Source of the DNA: Blastomyces gilchristii SLH14081
Lineage: Eukaryota; Ascomycota; Eurotiomycetes; Onygenales; Ajellomycetaceae
DNA length: 64,000 bases
Direction: 5' to 3'
Assembly (NCBI RefSeq): GCF_000003855.2
Contig: NW_003101641.1
Location: forward strand, 85,978-149,977
The notes under the pieces are model-generated. The model did not search any database. It saw only the letters and a program-made list of their open reading frames with translations, and was not told the DNA's origin. Of this stretch, positions 24,374 through 38,129 are shown in pieces (within the stretch, counting starts at the first letter, position 1; the number at the start of each line of letters is the position of its first letter). The position numbers were made by a program, and so were the translations under genes.

Positions 24374-27300
24374 CATATAACTGTCATAGAAAAAGTCAGT
24401 CTTGAGACTCTTAAATCGGATATTTAATAGCAGATTCTTCATTAGTACAATAATGACTTCTATATGTATATAATTTAAGTATGTATATTATTCAATGAGT
24501 GTTTTAGTAATTATAAGAAGTTAAGTTTGATTATTATTAGTGAAATTACTATTATTAATAGTAGTTATAGTAGTTATATATTTATATGATTTTGCAGTGT
24601 AATTTATTACTCCTGACTCATGATGAATATCAACATTCAATATTCTTTCAACAATCTTATATATAAAGCTCTGAGATGTGTGAATCACAGTGAATTATTA
24701 TTATTATTATTATTCTTCAATTATAGATGTATGCAGTCATAAACTATGACATCTACCTGAGAACCTTTAAATCTCAGGGTTTTTCCTATATTTATAGAGT
24801 CAACTATTATACATTTATTAATTTCAGATATACAAAATCAGAAAATTCCAGCTCAGAATACAAAAACTGTTTATAAATTACAGTATTTCAACACCTTCTG
24901 ATACTTTGAAATCATTTGAAAATATCATGACAAAGAAAAAGAGAACATAGTCTTAAAGATAGATATATTAAATAGATTGATAGAAAAGAACAGAAAGAAA
25001 TAAGTACAGTAAAGAGAGACTATAACAAAATAAAATTATTAAAAGAGAGTATATAGCTATTTTAACAGACTATATCTGATCAATTTCCTTCTCTTCATAT
25101 TGAGATATTTCTGAATTCAGTTATTTTCTTGTAGCTGCTTGAGTTAAAAGATAGAAAGTCTATTAAGTATTTAATTTCTGTCTCAGTTGAGAATAAGAAC
25201 CTCATATTTAATTAATTTAAATCATACTTCTTCTTTAATCTGACTCTGAGACTATTATATAATGCACAATGTATTACAATATACTCAGGATTTTCATTCA
25301 TATTGCAGAATGAGTACTCTGTTGAATCAAATCTATCATCAAATCTTTGTATATAGAATTTGAAATAATCATATTCTAGTTTCAGCTGAATTATAGATGA
25401 GAATATTTTCTTTTTACATTTAATTGAACAAGATTTTCACTTTGATTTTATCTCAAATCTTGAATAATATATACACTTCTTTTATTTTTGTCAGCTTTTA
25501 TTTCACTTATTTAAATAAGATTCTTTTATCTTTCTCTTTATAAAGAATTAGAAGACTGTTTTTTGAATAGATCTACTTAATTCTAAATTCTTTTTTACAG
25601 CTGAATCAGTCAATTTATTATCATGAATATTCATATAAGCAGGAACTCAATGCAGATAAATTATCAATTTTGATATTCTTCTCTTTTAAATTTTTAAAAC
25701 AGAGTTTAAAATCAGTTCAAGATTTATTTGATTATTATGAATCTGACTATTTCTAAGTCTTTTTAAAGCAGCTTGACTATCAGAGAATATTCATATCTCT
25801 TTTAAACTATTTTCTCTTTTATAAGATTTTATTTCAATGAGTTTAAAAGCTTTCACTATTATAAATAGTTCAGTATCAAAGACTTTGAATTCACAGTCTA
25901 AATTTCAGAAATCTGAGATAAAATTAATATTATCTTCAGTATAAGCAATGTCTGTATCTAATCTATTTAAATTCTCATTTTTTGAGTTATCTGAGTAAAT
26001 CAGAATAGAGTCTTTTATATTGATTGTAGAGATCTTCTTCAAATACTGTTCATATTCTCTCTCTTTAGATAGTTCACTTATTTATAAGTCTATGAGAGAT
26101 TCCAGCTTTTCTCTTCAGAGAAATATCTTCTCATGATTAATTTTCTCAATATTTAATGAAGAAAATTGATTTTTAATAAGTGAATATAGTCTATACAGTT
26201 GAGAGGGCATTTTCTTTAAAGTATTATTCTCATTTCAATCAAGAAATCTATTCTAATTCAGTTCATTTCCTGAGTTAACTGATGAAAATAAAGAAGAGAC
26301 TCTTTCTCTGATTATATAATTTAAGCTCATCTTCATGACTCTCAGAGTATAGTTTATACAGATCTTTTTAAATCAAATAGTAGAAGATGAAATTGAAGCT
26401 TCAATTTTCATTACTTTAATAGAAGATGATTTGAATACTCTCAGAATTCTTCTCAAAGCTCTGTTTTATAGACTTTGAAAGAGATCAGTGAAATTATCTT
26501 GATTATTTCATTAAACTTGAACTTCATAATCAGCTACTGAGATAATACAGGCTATATATAATTATCTCATAGTCTGAAAGAATAGATCTCTCTCAGTATT
26601 TAATAATCTGATTATTCTATTCAGTAGTCTCTCTATCTTAATAATTCTTTATTGAATATAATATTTAAAATTCAATTTAGAGTTTAATCATACTTCTAGT
26701 CATTTGACATTCAAACTGAGTTTAATCTCTTTATTTAAAAGAGTTAGACTTAGTTCTTTCTTATTAAATCTGGAAAAAAAGTGAATTAACTCAGTTTTAT
26801 TCATATTAAATTAAATTAAATTGATATCTGCTCTAACAAAGATTTTCTTTACTACTTTCTCAATCACTTCTAAATTCTCTTTGATTATCTTTGAACTGTA
26901 GAGTAGATCAATATCATCTATATAACTTGAAGATCTCACTATTTTCATCTCTCTATTCTTGAATAGATATGCAGTGTATATTACAAATAAAATAGATGAG
27001 ATTGAAGATTCTTATAATACTTCTATTTTCATCTCAGTTTTATCTTGTTTTCTTTTATCAAAGAATAGTTGTATAATTTTGTTAGATATAAAACAATTAA
27101 CTCATTTTATTAAAGAAAGTGACAGTTTTAACATCTTCAAAGTTTGAATTATCTCAGACTTTGAAACATGATTAAATGCATCTTTTATATTAATAAAAAC
27201 TGCAGTTGAGACCAGGTCTTCATACTTTGCTACTTGAATATCATGAATAACTGAAAGAACAGTGTCAATTACAGAACATTGTTTTCTATCTCTTATTTAT

Positions 27301-29417
27301 TCATTAAATAGAAGAGAATTACTAATAGAGCTTATAAAAGATAATCTAGTAGCTATTATTCTTTCTAGAATTTTTCTCAAACAGTTCAACAGAGATATTA
27401 CTCTATATAACTTAGAAATTGAAGCTTTTCTATTAGATTTTATAAGGATTACTTCAGTAGCTTCTCTTCAGTATTCAGAATAATAGTCATTTTTTAAGAG
27501 ATTGAAAAAGAGCTCAAAATATTCATTCTTCAAGTAGGAATATGTGTTTTGAATAATTAAGTGATTAATTGAATCAGGCTCTGCAGCAGTTTTAATTGAA
27601 CTTGAGAATATTACTGACTCTAGTTCATCACATGTAAGCTCAGATCATTCTCAGTTATTTTCATCAATATATTCATGAAATGATATATTCTTCTCTTCTA
27701 AATGTAATGAGTTTTGAAAGAGAATTCTTATAAAAGCTTGATATTTTTTTTCAAAAGAGTTTGCTGTATACAATTTATTCTGAAATTCATATTCTAAGAT
27801 TGAAAGCTTTGCTACACTTCTTATTTTAGTATAGTTGAAGACTTTAAAAACTTCTTTTTCTTATACTTCTTCAAGAAATTTGTTTCAGTAATCTGTTTTG
27901 ACTCTTTTAATATCTGAAAAATATTCATTTTAAATAGCTTTGAACTCTTTATCAGATATTAAGTTATTCTTTCAATCTCTCTTAACAGTGATTAATTACT
28001 TTCTTTTAGAAGTGATATTCTCATTTCATCAAGATTTGAAATACTCAGAAGACTTTTCTTTGAAATATTTTCTTCAATACTTATTAGAAGAATAGATGTA
28101 ATTAGCTTTACTCTATTCTTAAGTATTTTATTTGAGTTATCTTGACTTTGATTTCAATAGAGCTCACTCTGTCTTTCAGATTTCAGCTGTTTTACTCTTT
28201 CTTTAACTACTTTTCAATCAGCTTTTTCAAAGTTATACTGATTAGAGAGAAGAGGATTTTCACTTCTTTATTTTTCACTCAGTTCAATATTAAATTAAAT
28301 GATCTCATGATCTGATTCTGAGATTTTATTTAAATCAATAAATTAGTTTATAAGTCTTTTTTTAATTAGATTTTATAATATGAAAGTTAAATCTATAATA
28401 GATTTCTGTTTCATATCTTTTTTAAAGAATGTTTATTAATCATACTTGTTAACTAAATCTATTAAATATTTAAAAGTTTATTTAATCAGTTTATCTGTTC
28501 TTACTGCTCTTATACACTCTGAGTTTTATCAGAAATAATGTGTATTAAAGTCTTCTACAATTATAGAGTTTTTTAAGAGAGTTATATTCAAAAATTCTCT
28601 GTTAATTATTCAGATATTATTGTTTTCTTTCAATGACTTTTCATTATAGATATTTATAAGTTAAATAGTATCAAACTCATTCTCTTTATCTATAATATCA
28701 CTCACTAGAATATCAGAGTCAGATATGATATCAAATCTTAAATTAAATTAATATCTTAATCTTTTTCTCTCATAGATCACTACTCTTGATTTTATCTCAG
28801 ATTTTTCAGAAAGAAAGTAGTAATAGCTTGAATGAGAAATGATGTACTTTTACTCAGTATCAAAGTTTGATTCTTGAAAAGAAGTATAAAAGTTAACTTT
28901 TTATTTAAATATAATCTGAAGATAAAGAATAAATACAATTAGAGTTTCTATTTACATTATTTTGAATAAAATGTGATTTTTGAAGAGTTTTTAAACTTTT
29001 TTTATTGTTTTTGTTGTATATTCATACTAGAAGAAAGTAGAGATAGAATAGAATCTAATCACTATTATTAGATAGTAGATTATAACTATTTTAAAAAGTA
29101 GAAATCTCAACTGCTTACATTATATCTAGTTTATTATCAGAGTTATTTCTCAATTCTCTAATCTTAATAGAAGTTTGAGAATTCAAATTCTATTTACACT
29201 CAGCTGAAGAATTGAAGTTTGAAGATCTAGATAGTTGAGAATTTCTTCTTTTTAAGCTTACAGTTGCAGATTTACTAGTTTGACTTTTCTCTTCAGTTTT
29301 AGATTCACTTTGAGCTTCATCTTTTCTTCAGTTCTTCTGAGTTCTTGAAGTAAATACACATTCTTTTGAGTTAGATGCATATTTTTCTTTACAATTAAAG
29401 CACTTAAGCAGAGTCTA

Positions 29418-30673
29418 TTAATATATTTCATCTCTTTTTAAGCATGTTTCACATTTATACTCACTAGTTTTATAATCTCTAGTATAGAATGTGCATTTTA
29501 AGGCTCTGAAATAAGAGATTACAAAGTATTCATATCTTTGACAGTTTGAACACTGTATTTGAGCTTTGAGATTCATTCTTGAGTCTTTGTATTCATAAAC
29601 TCTCATTTTCAAATCTGCTACTCTTACTTCAGAGATTCTTGATTATTCAAGTGTTTTTGTATATATTAGAACAGAGACATTTCTTCTACTCTATCTGAAC
29701 TTAATTAAATTAAGTTATACAGACTCTTTTCTCAGTTGAATAGAATTGTATTCTTCTAATTCATTTTTGAGAAGTAGCATTTCTTTCTCACAGTCAAAGA
29801 TTTCAACTGAAATATTATAAAGAATGATTTTATCTCACTTTTTATCTCTTTTAAATAGAATTATTATGTTTAATAAAGATTCTACTGCTGATTTTCAGAG
29901 ATTCTCATTCTGAATAAGAAATTATGCATTGAATTCAGGTGTTGTGATCAGAATGATGAAGTTTTCAAAGAAGAATGACTCAATTAAAGTTATAACTGAT
30001 TTTTGAACTTTAATATCAGTTATTAACTGAGAAAAGAACTGCTGATTGATTTCATTTCTAATTCTGAAAATAAAATTTAAGTTTAGCTTATTTCTCTGTA
30101 AGATATTCTGATTTGAGACTTTGAGAATAAGTCTTCTATTTCTGAAGATTTGAAGATTTTTCTCTTTTTATATTTTTTCTTCACTCTTCTATCAATAGAA
30201 GTATGAGCAGTATTCTTCTCAGTTTTCTCAGAATTTTGAGCAGATTTTGAGACAGTAGATTTAGAGCTAGCAGATTTAGAGATAGCAGATTCAGCTACTT
30301 GAGTATATGTTTTCTTCTGATTTAAATCAGAAGAAGAAGAAGAAGTAGAAAAGAAAGAAAAGCAAACTGAAGAGTCAGTGATTGTATTAGAAATTTTCAA
30401 AGTTTTTAGAACTGTGTTTGAAATTCCAAGTTTGAACTTAATCACTTTCTATAGTTATCTAGTCTAAGTATGAAGAATTAACAGAACTTCTTTATTCATC
30501 TCACTCAGATACCACTTTTCAAGACTCTTGCTTACTTTTTCAAGGTTCTGTATTTCAAGAACTTGTTATTTCTCTATTTCTTCTTTCTTTCTTCTCTTCA
30601 GAATTTCCATCTCAGGAATAGTATTTGAGAAAGCATCTTTTTTCACATTAACTGAGTGTATTTTTGAACTCAT
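29418..30673 (-). pseudogene. LINE ORF1 (gag-like, zinc-knuckle protein)
   Basis: Translation can be followed from ATG at 30673 (MSSKIHSVNVKKDAF) with a stop about 35 codons in. It then passes a serine-rich stretch (30445-30083) to a cysteine-rich C-terminal segment (29612-29418) with CSNCQRYEYF and spaced C/Y residues. In the knuckles several Cys and His positions are now Tyr (TGC to TAC or CAC to TAC), so the metal sites are destroyed. Such proteins bind the LINE RNA. Confidence 0.75.
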
Positions 30674-30684
30674 TATTCTTACTC

Positions 30685-30830
30685 AATGAAAAGTTGATCA
30701 GACTGATTTAATTGAGATATTTATTAAACTCTTTTGAATTGAAAAGTTGATCAGACTGTTTCAATTAAGAGATTTCTAAGTCTGTTTTCAATTGAAAAGT
30801 TGATCAGACTGTTTCAAAAGAAGAATAAAA
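30685..30830 (-). repeat. 53-bp tandem monomers in the LINE 5' region
   Basis: The motif GAAAAGTTGATCAGACTG starts at 30688, 30741 and 30794, a strict 53-bp period, immediately upstream of the ORF1 start codon. Monomeric 5' repeats act as promoter units in some LINEs (for example mouse L1); that role is inference here. Confidence 0.8.
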
Positions 30831-30860
30831 GACTTTTATATATAAAACACCTGATTTTTT

Positions 30861-31389
30861 TCACACTAGTTCAGTAACTAGATTAGATTTTTGAAGAGAA
30901 TCTAATAAACTAAAATTGATTTTTGAGATAAATTAATAAGATCTTTATAATCTCTTTCTTGAAATACAGTGAGAAAAAGTATGATATCAATTGATAATAA
31001 ATCAGATAATATGACAGTTTTTGAGAGAAAAACTGATAAAAAATAAATTAATTTTTTACAGAGAAATTGATTAAACTATTCAATTTTATTCTAAATTATT
31101 CAGTTCTTCTCACACAACAAGTATACAACTCAAATCAGTTAATAAAAAGTGTAAAAAAGAATTAAGTATTAATAAAACTCTTCAGTCACTGAAAAAGTAA
31201 TTCTTACTTAAAAGAATGTGAAATTATAACAGAAAATAACTCTGTTTTTAATTCTTTGTAAGAATATTATATAAAACTCAGAGAAAAACATCTTACTTTT
31301 TCAAGAGATGTAAAAAACTATTTCTAAGATCTATTTTTTTTGTATTAACTGCTGTAGAAGAATGAGATAGAAACTGCTAAGATATATAC
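30861..31389. other. AT-rich spacer, no feature seen
   Basis: Hypermutated sequence between the LINE 5' region and the next repeat. It may include the true 5' end of the LINE. I see no open frame or terminal motif. Confidence 0.4.
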
Positions 31390-32372
31390 TACTGTATATT
31401 CTCTATCAAGACTTTTTCTCTTCAGAGTCTTGATATTATAGAGAATATAAGTCTGTTTCTATATAATAATATAAATATTATCAGCAGGATATAGAGGAAC
31501 TGATTATTTATATCTTAAAATAGAAGACTTTATCAATGATTATATTAATATAGAGTTAATTCTTAATTTCAATAGAAATCTAGTATTGCTATTCTCAATC
31601 TCTTGCAGAATGTATTAAATATTGAGATATTAAAACTAGATTTAATATATCTCACTGTGCAGGGATTAAAGACTCAGTCAGATCTTGAGATATAAGTTAC
31701 TGAATTTATAGTTATTGATGTGCTGTTAACTTGTTCTGTTAACTTATTATTCACTGATTATGTATTGAATACTGTTACTGAGATATCTTTTTGTAATATT
31801 CTGCTAGAAATGAGTCAGATTGAGAGGAGTAGTATGAGAGTGAGACTTGATGTTAATGTCTAAATACACTGAAGACAGACTGCAGAGATTGCACATCAGA
31901 AGTATCTGTTAATTATGTGCTTAATATTATTACTGAGATATCTTTTTGTATTTTTCTGCTGAGAATGAGCCAGATTGAGAAAGATAATATGAGAGTGAGA
32001 CTTAGTGTTGATGTTTTGAAACATCAAAGATGAACAGGATTTTCACAGAGATTACTTCTCAGATATCTTCACAATTACAGATCAGAGATCTTTCAAAATC
32101 AAGAAGATTGATGCATATGACTAGGTCTCTTCACCTTACAATTTGTATGGCAATTTGGCCTAGAGTTGTGATGTGATAGGAGAGAACAGGGGATAATCTC
32201 ACACAGGAGTTTTGAACAATGTCTGGTTCATGTTTGGCTGGATAACTCCACCACCACACGGGGTATGCGGTCGGCGATGGGGTCAAAAATGCTTGTATGA
32301 TCGAGGGCTTTTCGATGGACTATCGGCGGGTTCTTATTCGAAAAATCGAGCGAGTTCGTGGTGAAGCGGTTG
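31390..32372 (+). repeat. Repeat family X, copy 1 (983 bp; possible LTR)
   Basis: Matches 61077-62038 in inverted orientation along its whole length, and 39841-39990 over its distal part. The left end has a hairpin (TCTCTATCAAGACT near 31400 with AGTCTTGATATTATAGAGA near 31430). The middle holds two copies of a unit of about 155 bp (from about 31775 and 31930). The right 260 bp keep CpG and GG. It is followed at once by Gypsy pol sequence, so it may be a 5' LTR, but gag is missing and I cannot prove it. Confidence 0.7.
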
Positions 32373-32399
32373 TCTGGCATGAGATTGATTTGACTAAAG

Positions 32400-35300
32400 A
32401 AGAAAAGAAACTGAGAAGATATCTTCTTAAAGTAAACTTCTCTTCTAGTAAATATATCTGTAGAAGATAAAGAAGAGAAAAATATAAAGAATTAATAATT
32501 CTTATATCTCTGAGTTTATGTTATAATTACAATGAATACTCTGAATAAGAAGATACTAGTGAGATATCTAATTAACTTTGAGATAGATATTAACTTCATA
32601 TTCTATTTCTTTTCTTTGATAAAGAGTTGAAAGAAGATAGATCTATCAGATTATATGAAATTTACTGATGAATTAAAATATTATTATTTTAGTATAATTC
32701 AAGCAGAGTATATAATTATAGACTTAGAAGAAATCTTTAAAAAGAGCAGTCTGCTTCTTCACACTGTTAATATTATAGATAAGAACATTATTCTAGATCT
32801 TCTATAATTGAGAGAGAATAATTCTCTCATTGACTGAGTTACTCAGATATGATAGTACTGTCTCACTGATAAAGAGATAGTAATGGAGAAATCTGAATAG
32901 TTTCATTGAAAAAATCTTGAGAAAAAGATAGAGTTAATATACTATATAGCAGATAACTAAGACTTGAAAATAGATAAAGAAGTTATCATTCTCACTGCAA
33001 GATTAGCAGTAGTATCTGTTATTAAAAATAAATAAATATAATATCTCTTTATAGATTATAGGAATATCTTTTCAGAAAGAGAAGCAGTAAAGTTTTCTGA
33101 TATTAAGATATAATATAAAGTCTGTCTTAAAGATGATATAACAGCACTGTACAGATCTCTTTATAACTTATCAGTAAAGAAATTAAAAGTTCTGTATAAA
33201 TATCTTGAGAAAGCGTAATTAAAGAACTGAATATACTTATCAAAAAGTTTAGCAGAGACACTTATACTATTTATACTTAAGAAGAAGAGTAGACTATGTC
33301 TTTACATAGACTACAGAGATTTCAATAAGATGACAGTTAAGAATTACTATTTATTACTATTAATTACTAAGATCATTGATTAATTATCTGAAGCAAAGAT
33401 ATTCTCAAAGATTAATATACAAGATATCTATCATAGAATCAGAGTTAATAAAGATAATATTTGAAAAATAACTTTTTATATTAAATACAGCAATTTTAAA
33501 TATCTTGTTTTGTTTTTTAATTTTTATAATGCTTTAGCCATCTTTCAGATTTATATAAATAAGACACTGTAGAGCCTTGTCAACATCTTCTATATAGTAT
33601 ACTTAGATGATATTCTAATCTTCTCAAAAATGAAAGAAGAACATAATATTCATATTTAAAAAGTATTAAGTCACTTAAAACAGCATTAACTCTATATAAA
33701 CACTGAGAAATACCTGTTCTATATACAGAAGATTGATTTTCTTAGATTGTATTATTAAAGTTAATGACATTTCAATGAACAAAAGCTGAGTCTTTATTAT
33801 TGAGAACTGATCAGTATCATAGATATACTGTAAAATACAGATATTTCTGAGATTTATGAATTACTATAGACAGTTTATCTATATATATTCATAGATTACT
33901 GCCCTTCTTACAGATCTGTTAAAGAGAAATATTAAAGATAGAAAAATAAAACTATTTATTCTCACTCAAGACACTGTGAGAGTATTTACAGAATTGAAAT
34001 AAGCTTTTACAGATATCATAATACTGAATTACTTTAATTCTAATCTACTCAGTCAGTGTGAAACTGATACATTCAGAAATAAGATCTATGAAATCTTTTC
34101 ACAGTTAACACTAAAGATCTTTCAATATTAAAAGAATTAGAAAATAATAATCTCTGAGAATACAGGTAATAAAATATCTATAAGAGAAGATTTTTTCACA
34201 GAGTCTATAAGATACTGTGAATAAAGATTAGTGATCTTCTTCTTCAAAAAGTTATCACTTACACAGAGAAGATATAATACTCATAATTAAGAGATATTAG
34301 CAATTATTGAATTCTTTAAGATTTGATAATATTATCTTCAGAGTAGTAAATATTCAGTACAAGTTCTCACTAATTATATAAATTTATATTACTTCTTAAC
34401 AATAAAGAGCTTGATAAAATATCAAGTCAGATGTGCAGAGCTGCTTTCAGAGTATAATTTCTATATTTAATACTGCTCAGATCAGCTTAACTCTGCTGAT
34501 ATACTATTTAAACAGTCTGATTATAATATTGTTAATAAAAATGAAAATTCTATAAAAGAACATCTGTCATCACTGTAGAAGAAGCTAACTGTAGAGAGTT
34601 AAGATTCTCTAAAGCTTGAAAACAGCACTGATAAGACAGCTGTATAACTCAGTATAGAAGATGAAAGAAAATTCAGATCTCTGCAGAGAACTAACACTGA
34701 AGATTATAAGCTTCTTATATTATATCACACTATTATTGAATTGATAAAAGATGAAATGATCTACAATCTTTCAATCTGAATACTTTTAAAATTCATTAAT
34801 ATATTACAGCAGAGAAACATCTCTACTGCAGCTCAAATTTAAAAGTTAAAGAAGAAAGAATCTGATTTGAACTTGAAAGAGACAGATTCTGAGTGAGATG
34901 ATATCAGTAAGAAATCAAGTCACTGATACCTAGGAAAATGTGAACTTCTACTACTAAATAATTCAGTCTTTGTCTCTCATAGCAGAGCAGTGTGTTAGAA
35001 GTTATTGAGAATTCATTATAATAATCTTCATACTGAGCACTTCAGATTAGAGAAGACTGAAGAGCTTTTAAAATATAAATATGTTTAGAACAAGCTTCAG
35101 ACAGATATTAAAGAGTATATTAAGACTTATAATATTTGTTAAAGAATAAAGATTCTGCTGTATAAGTAATACAGTGAGTTAATATCACTGTCTGTTTCAA
35201 AGAGCTTATAACAGAATCTATCAATGAATTTCATAGTTGATCTGCTAAAGTCAATAAGAGTCAAAGAATATAACTCAATTTTGATCATTGTTAACTACTT

Positions 35301-36400
35301 TATAAAGATAGTAAAATGTATCTCTACTTATAAGAAGATTAAAGCCTCTGAATTAACTGATCTATTTCTAAATATTATTATTTATAATCATAATACTCTG
35401 AAATTATTAATAATAGATTAAGAATCTCTCTTTATCAGTAAATATTAGTCAGTCTTTTACTATTATCTTATAATAACACATCTTCTCAGCACTGTATTTC
35501 ATTCTCAGATAGATGATCAGACTGAATATCAGAATCAGATATTAGAATAGCATCTTTAAGTATTCTATTTATATTATTAGAATAACTGACTCAAACATCT
35601 TCTAACTACTGAATTTATGTATAATAATATACAGAATGCAATCTTAAAAGTATCTTCTTTCTATATTTATTATGAATATATTTCTTCATTACTCAGTGAT
35701 ATTGCAGATGACATTTTAAAGAGAAGAATAGACTGTTAGAATATTAAACAGAAACAGAGAACAGAGTATCTCTCAGTATCAGAAGTAAAAGCTAGATTGA
35801 AACTTTTAAATAAAATTCATAAGAAGATGATGAAAAGCATTTACTATACTCAGAAGTAATAGATAAAATACTATAATTGAAAACATCTTTCAATAAAGTT
35901 CTTGATAAAGAATCAAGTGCTACTTTTAGTAAAGAATATCAAGATAATAAGACTGTGTAAAAAGCTTAGTAAGTGATGACTAGAATCTTTCTCAGTAATA
36001 AGAGTGATGAATAAACAGATATATAAGTTGAAATTAATCTCAGAATTGAAATCAATTCATTCTGTTTTTCACATTCTTTATTTAAAACTCTATAAGTAAT
36101 ACTCTGAAGTGAAGCTGTTTCAGTCAGATGATATTAAGATTGAAAATGATATTAAATATCTTATAGAGAAAATATTGAACAAGTGAATATCTTACAGCAA
36201 GCTTCAATATCTTGTTAAATAAGAAGATTATTTATTATCAGATAATTTATAAGAACTGCTTGAGTATTTGAAAAATACTGAGAAAGAGATTATAAGCTAT
36301 GAGATAACTAGTAGAGATTACTCTGTTACATATCAGAGATATTGAGTAAGTAATACTGCTTAAAACTTCTCATTTTTCTTAAAGGGTTTTTTAGAAGTTT
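32400..36400 (+). mobile_element. Chromodomain Ty3/Gypsy relic, plus strand
   Basis: Decayed pol read on the plus strand: a segment before RT (IFSEREAVKFSDIKI, about 33065-33110); RT with FILKKKSRLCLYIDYRDFNKM (about 33270-33320) and an intact catalytic YLDDILIF (33600-33623); RNase H (about 33.9-34.4 kb); integrase, including an open 65-codon stretch (35224-35421) with MNFIVDLLKSI and the YNSILIIVNYFIK block; and a C-terminal chromodomain (about 36160-36310). Gag is absent between the family X repeat and pol. Many stops lie at expected Trp or Arg positions. It belongs with chromoviruses, whose chromodomain directs integration to heterochromatin. Confidence 0.85.
36160..36310 (+). pseudogene. 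Integrase C-terminal chromodomain
   Basis: The frame reads IEKILN, then LQYLVK, stop (a Trp position), EDYLLSDNL, stop (Trp), ELLEYLKNTEKEI. This is the chromodomain pattern YLVKWxGYxxxxNTWEPxxxL with both tryptophans changed to stops. In chromoviruses it binds methylated histone H3 tails. Confidence 0.8.
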
Positions 36401-37984
36401 AATAAGACTATATAAGTATAAAATTTCTGAAGCAGTTAAATAAAAGAGATATTTAAAAGTAATATGATTAATATTATTAATCTGTGAGATGCTGCTATTC
36501 TAATAGAGCTGCAGTCTATAGAAAAAGTAAAAAGAAGAATTTTAAGATCTACTTATTAATAATCTCACTCTCATTAAACTCATTCTTTATTGTTAAAGTC
36601 TTCAGTACTGATATCTTTATCTACTGTAAAGTTAGTACTACAGTATCACAGAAGAGTATGAGAGATATATAATAAAGTATTAACTTATTAATTTATAAAG
36701 CATCTCAGTCATCTGCTTCAACTGAAGTGAGATTCTCTTTAATCAGTGATTTGTCTCTGTAATACTTTTAATAGCAGTACTGACTGATCTCTTATTTTTA
36801 AGATCAGTCATTTTAAGGTGATTTTCCATCTCAGAGACTTATGTCTTCATCTTCTTTTATAAATAAGCAAAGATAATCTTCTCAGTCTTGATAAAATTTG
36901 TTAATACTTAAAGATCTGAGACTCTTACTCTGTATTACTTAAGCATCTGAGCTTGTTATCAGAACTGACATGATATCTTCTTATAGAGTAGTTAATACTT
37001 ACAGAGAGACAGATGTTGTTATTACAGATACAATGAAAATAATACAAGTGAGAGAAGAGATGAATATATAAAATCTCTTCTTTCTTCAGCTGCTTAGCAC
37101 AGTGCAGATATATAATAGTGCTGATCAGAGACTGTATCAGAGCCTCTTCACAGAGAGAAGATAAAGAAATCATGAGATTCTGCAGACTCAACTCAGCAGT
37201 ATCTTAAGCAGAGCTTGAGTGTGTCACAGAAGAAGAACTATAGATTGAACTCTTTCAAGCTACTGTTCTCAAAACCAAGCTCTTTCTGAGATTCTCTTCA
37301 AATGATTATACAAAATCATACACTACTCTGTTAATTGAGAAAGAAGGCAGTGTTGCAATGATGATGAAAGAAATAGAAGAAGAACTGAATACTGTTAAAT
37401 TGATCAGGAGAAGAGGTAATATCTTACTACGAGACGCAGCTTCTATCACTGCAGCTGCAAGAAAAGCAGGAGAAGAAGATGTGATAATGAGAGCAGTGCT
37501 CTCACAGTTCATCAACATCACTGTCTTCACCTTCAACCTGGTCTTCTTAACAGTCACAGAGGTCACAGTCACATCACAAAGACATTTATTAATCACTAGA
37601 GAAATGTCAGAATAAGTCTTTTATTATCTTTCAAGAATGATACTTTCATACACTCACTATTATAGATAAGAAGAGAGAGAGAATCAGTTTCTAATCACTC
37701 TATAACATTATTCAGATGTAATATAAAAAGAACATAAGAATCTCACTTCTATACAAGGTCAGTAGATTACTTCTTTCATAACAGTGAGACACTGCTGAGG
37801 TATCACTTCAGCTATTCTCACTTATAGAATAGAAGAAACGTATTCACTTATTATCTATATAGAATAGCTAGATGCTGACTTCTTATTAAAAGAGTCAGTG
37901 ATTTATTTTCTACTGATAATATATATAAGAGTTACTGTATTTCTTATACAATCTTCTTAGTATACTAAGTACTATATCTATGAT
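36401..37984. other. Unclassified hypermutated sequence
   Basis: No domain recognised. An 85-codon plus-strand frame and an overlapping 96-codon minus-strand frame at about 37306-37615 lie in slightly less mutated sequence, but they resemble nothing I know. The 37.79-38.12 kb part may belong to the LTR-like segment listed separately. Confidence 0.4.
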
Positions 37985-38116
37985 ATCCTCGCAATAACCC
38001 TGTAGCTCATGAGCTCACTATTCAAGCAAGATAGTCAAGCTCACTTATACGGCTTCTCAAACAACTATTCACGTGACACCGCTGACTAGTCACTGCTTTG
38101 GTTCCGCCATGTTACA
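37790..38116 (-). repeat. Possible LTR with an unmutated end
   Basis: Read on the minus strand from 38116, it starts TGTAACATGGCGG, a typical LTR start, and keeps CpG and GG for about 130 bp (38116-37985) before becoming hypermutated. No partner LTR or target duplication was found in the window; the other end is a guess. Confidence 0.4.
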
Positions 38117-38129
38117 CTTTACAAGAATT

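Larger units (their letters stand above)
24694..30860 (-). mobile_element. Tad1-like LINE, nearly full length, minus strand
   Basis: A non-LTR retrotransposon with its 3' end at the left, ending in an (ATT)n tract, plus strand, at about 24694-24712. On the minus strand: 5' region with 53-bp monomers (30830-30685); ORF1 start ATG at 30673; ORF1 with coiled, lysine-rich parts and a C-terminal run of CCHC knuckles (29612-29418); then ORF2 with endonuclease (about 28.95-27.8 kb), reverse transcriptase (about 27.6-26.7 kb), RNase H (about 26.05-25.6 kb) and a terminal zinc motif. This domain order and the terminal zinc motif match the fungal Tad1 clade. All frames are broken. The right limit is uncertain because the target duplication is not readable. 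Confidence 0.85.

Noticed and set aside
37306..37615. Overlapping 85- and 96-codon frames on opposite strands
   Set aside because: Neither resembles a known domain, and both lie among transposon remains; I could not choose between strands.
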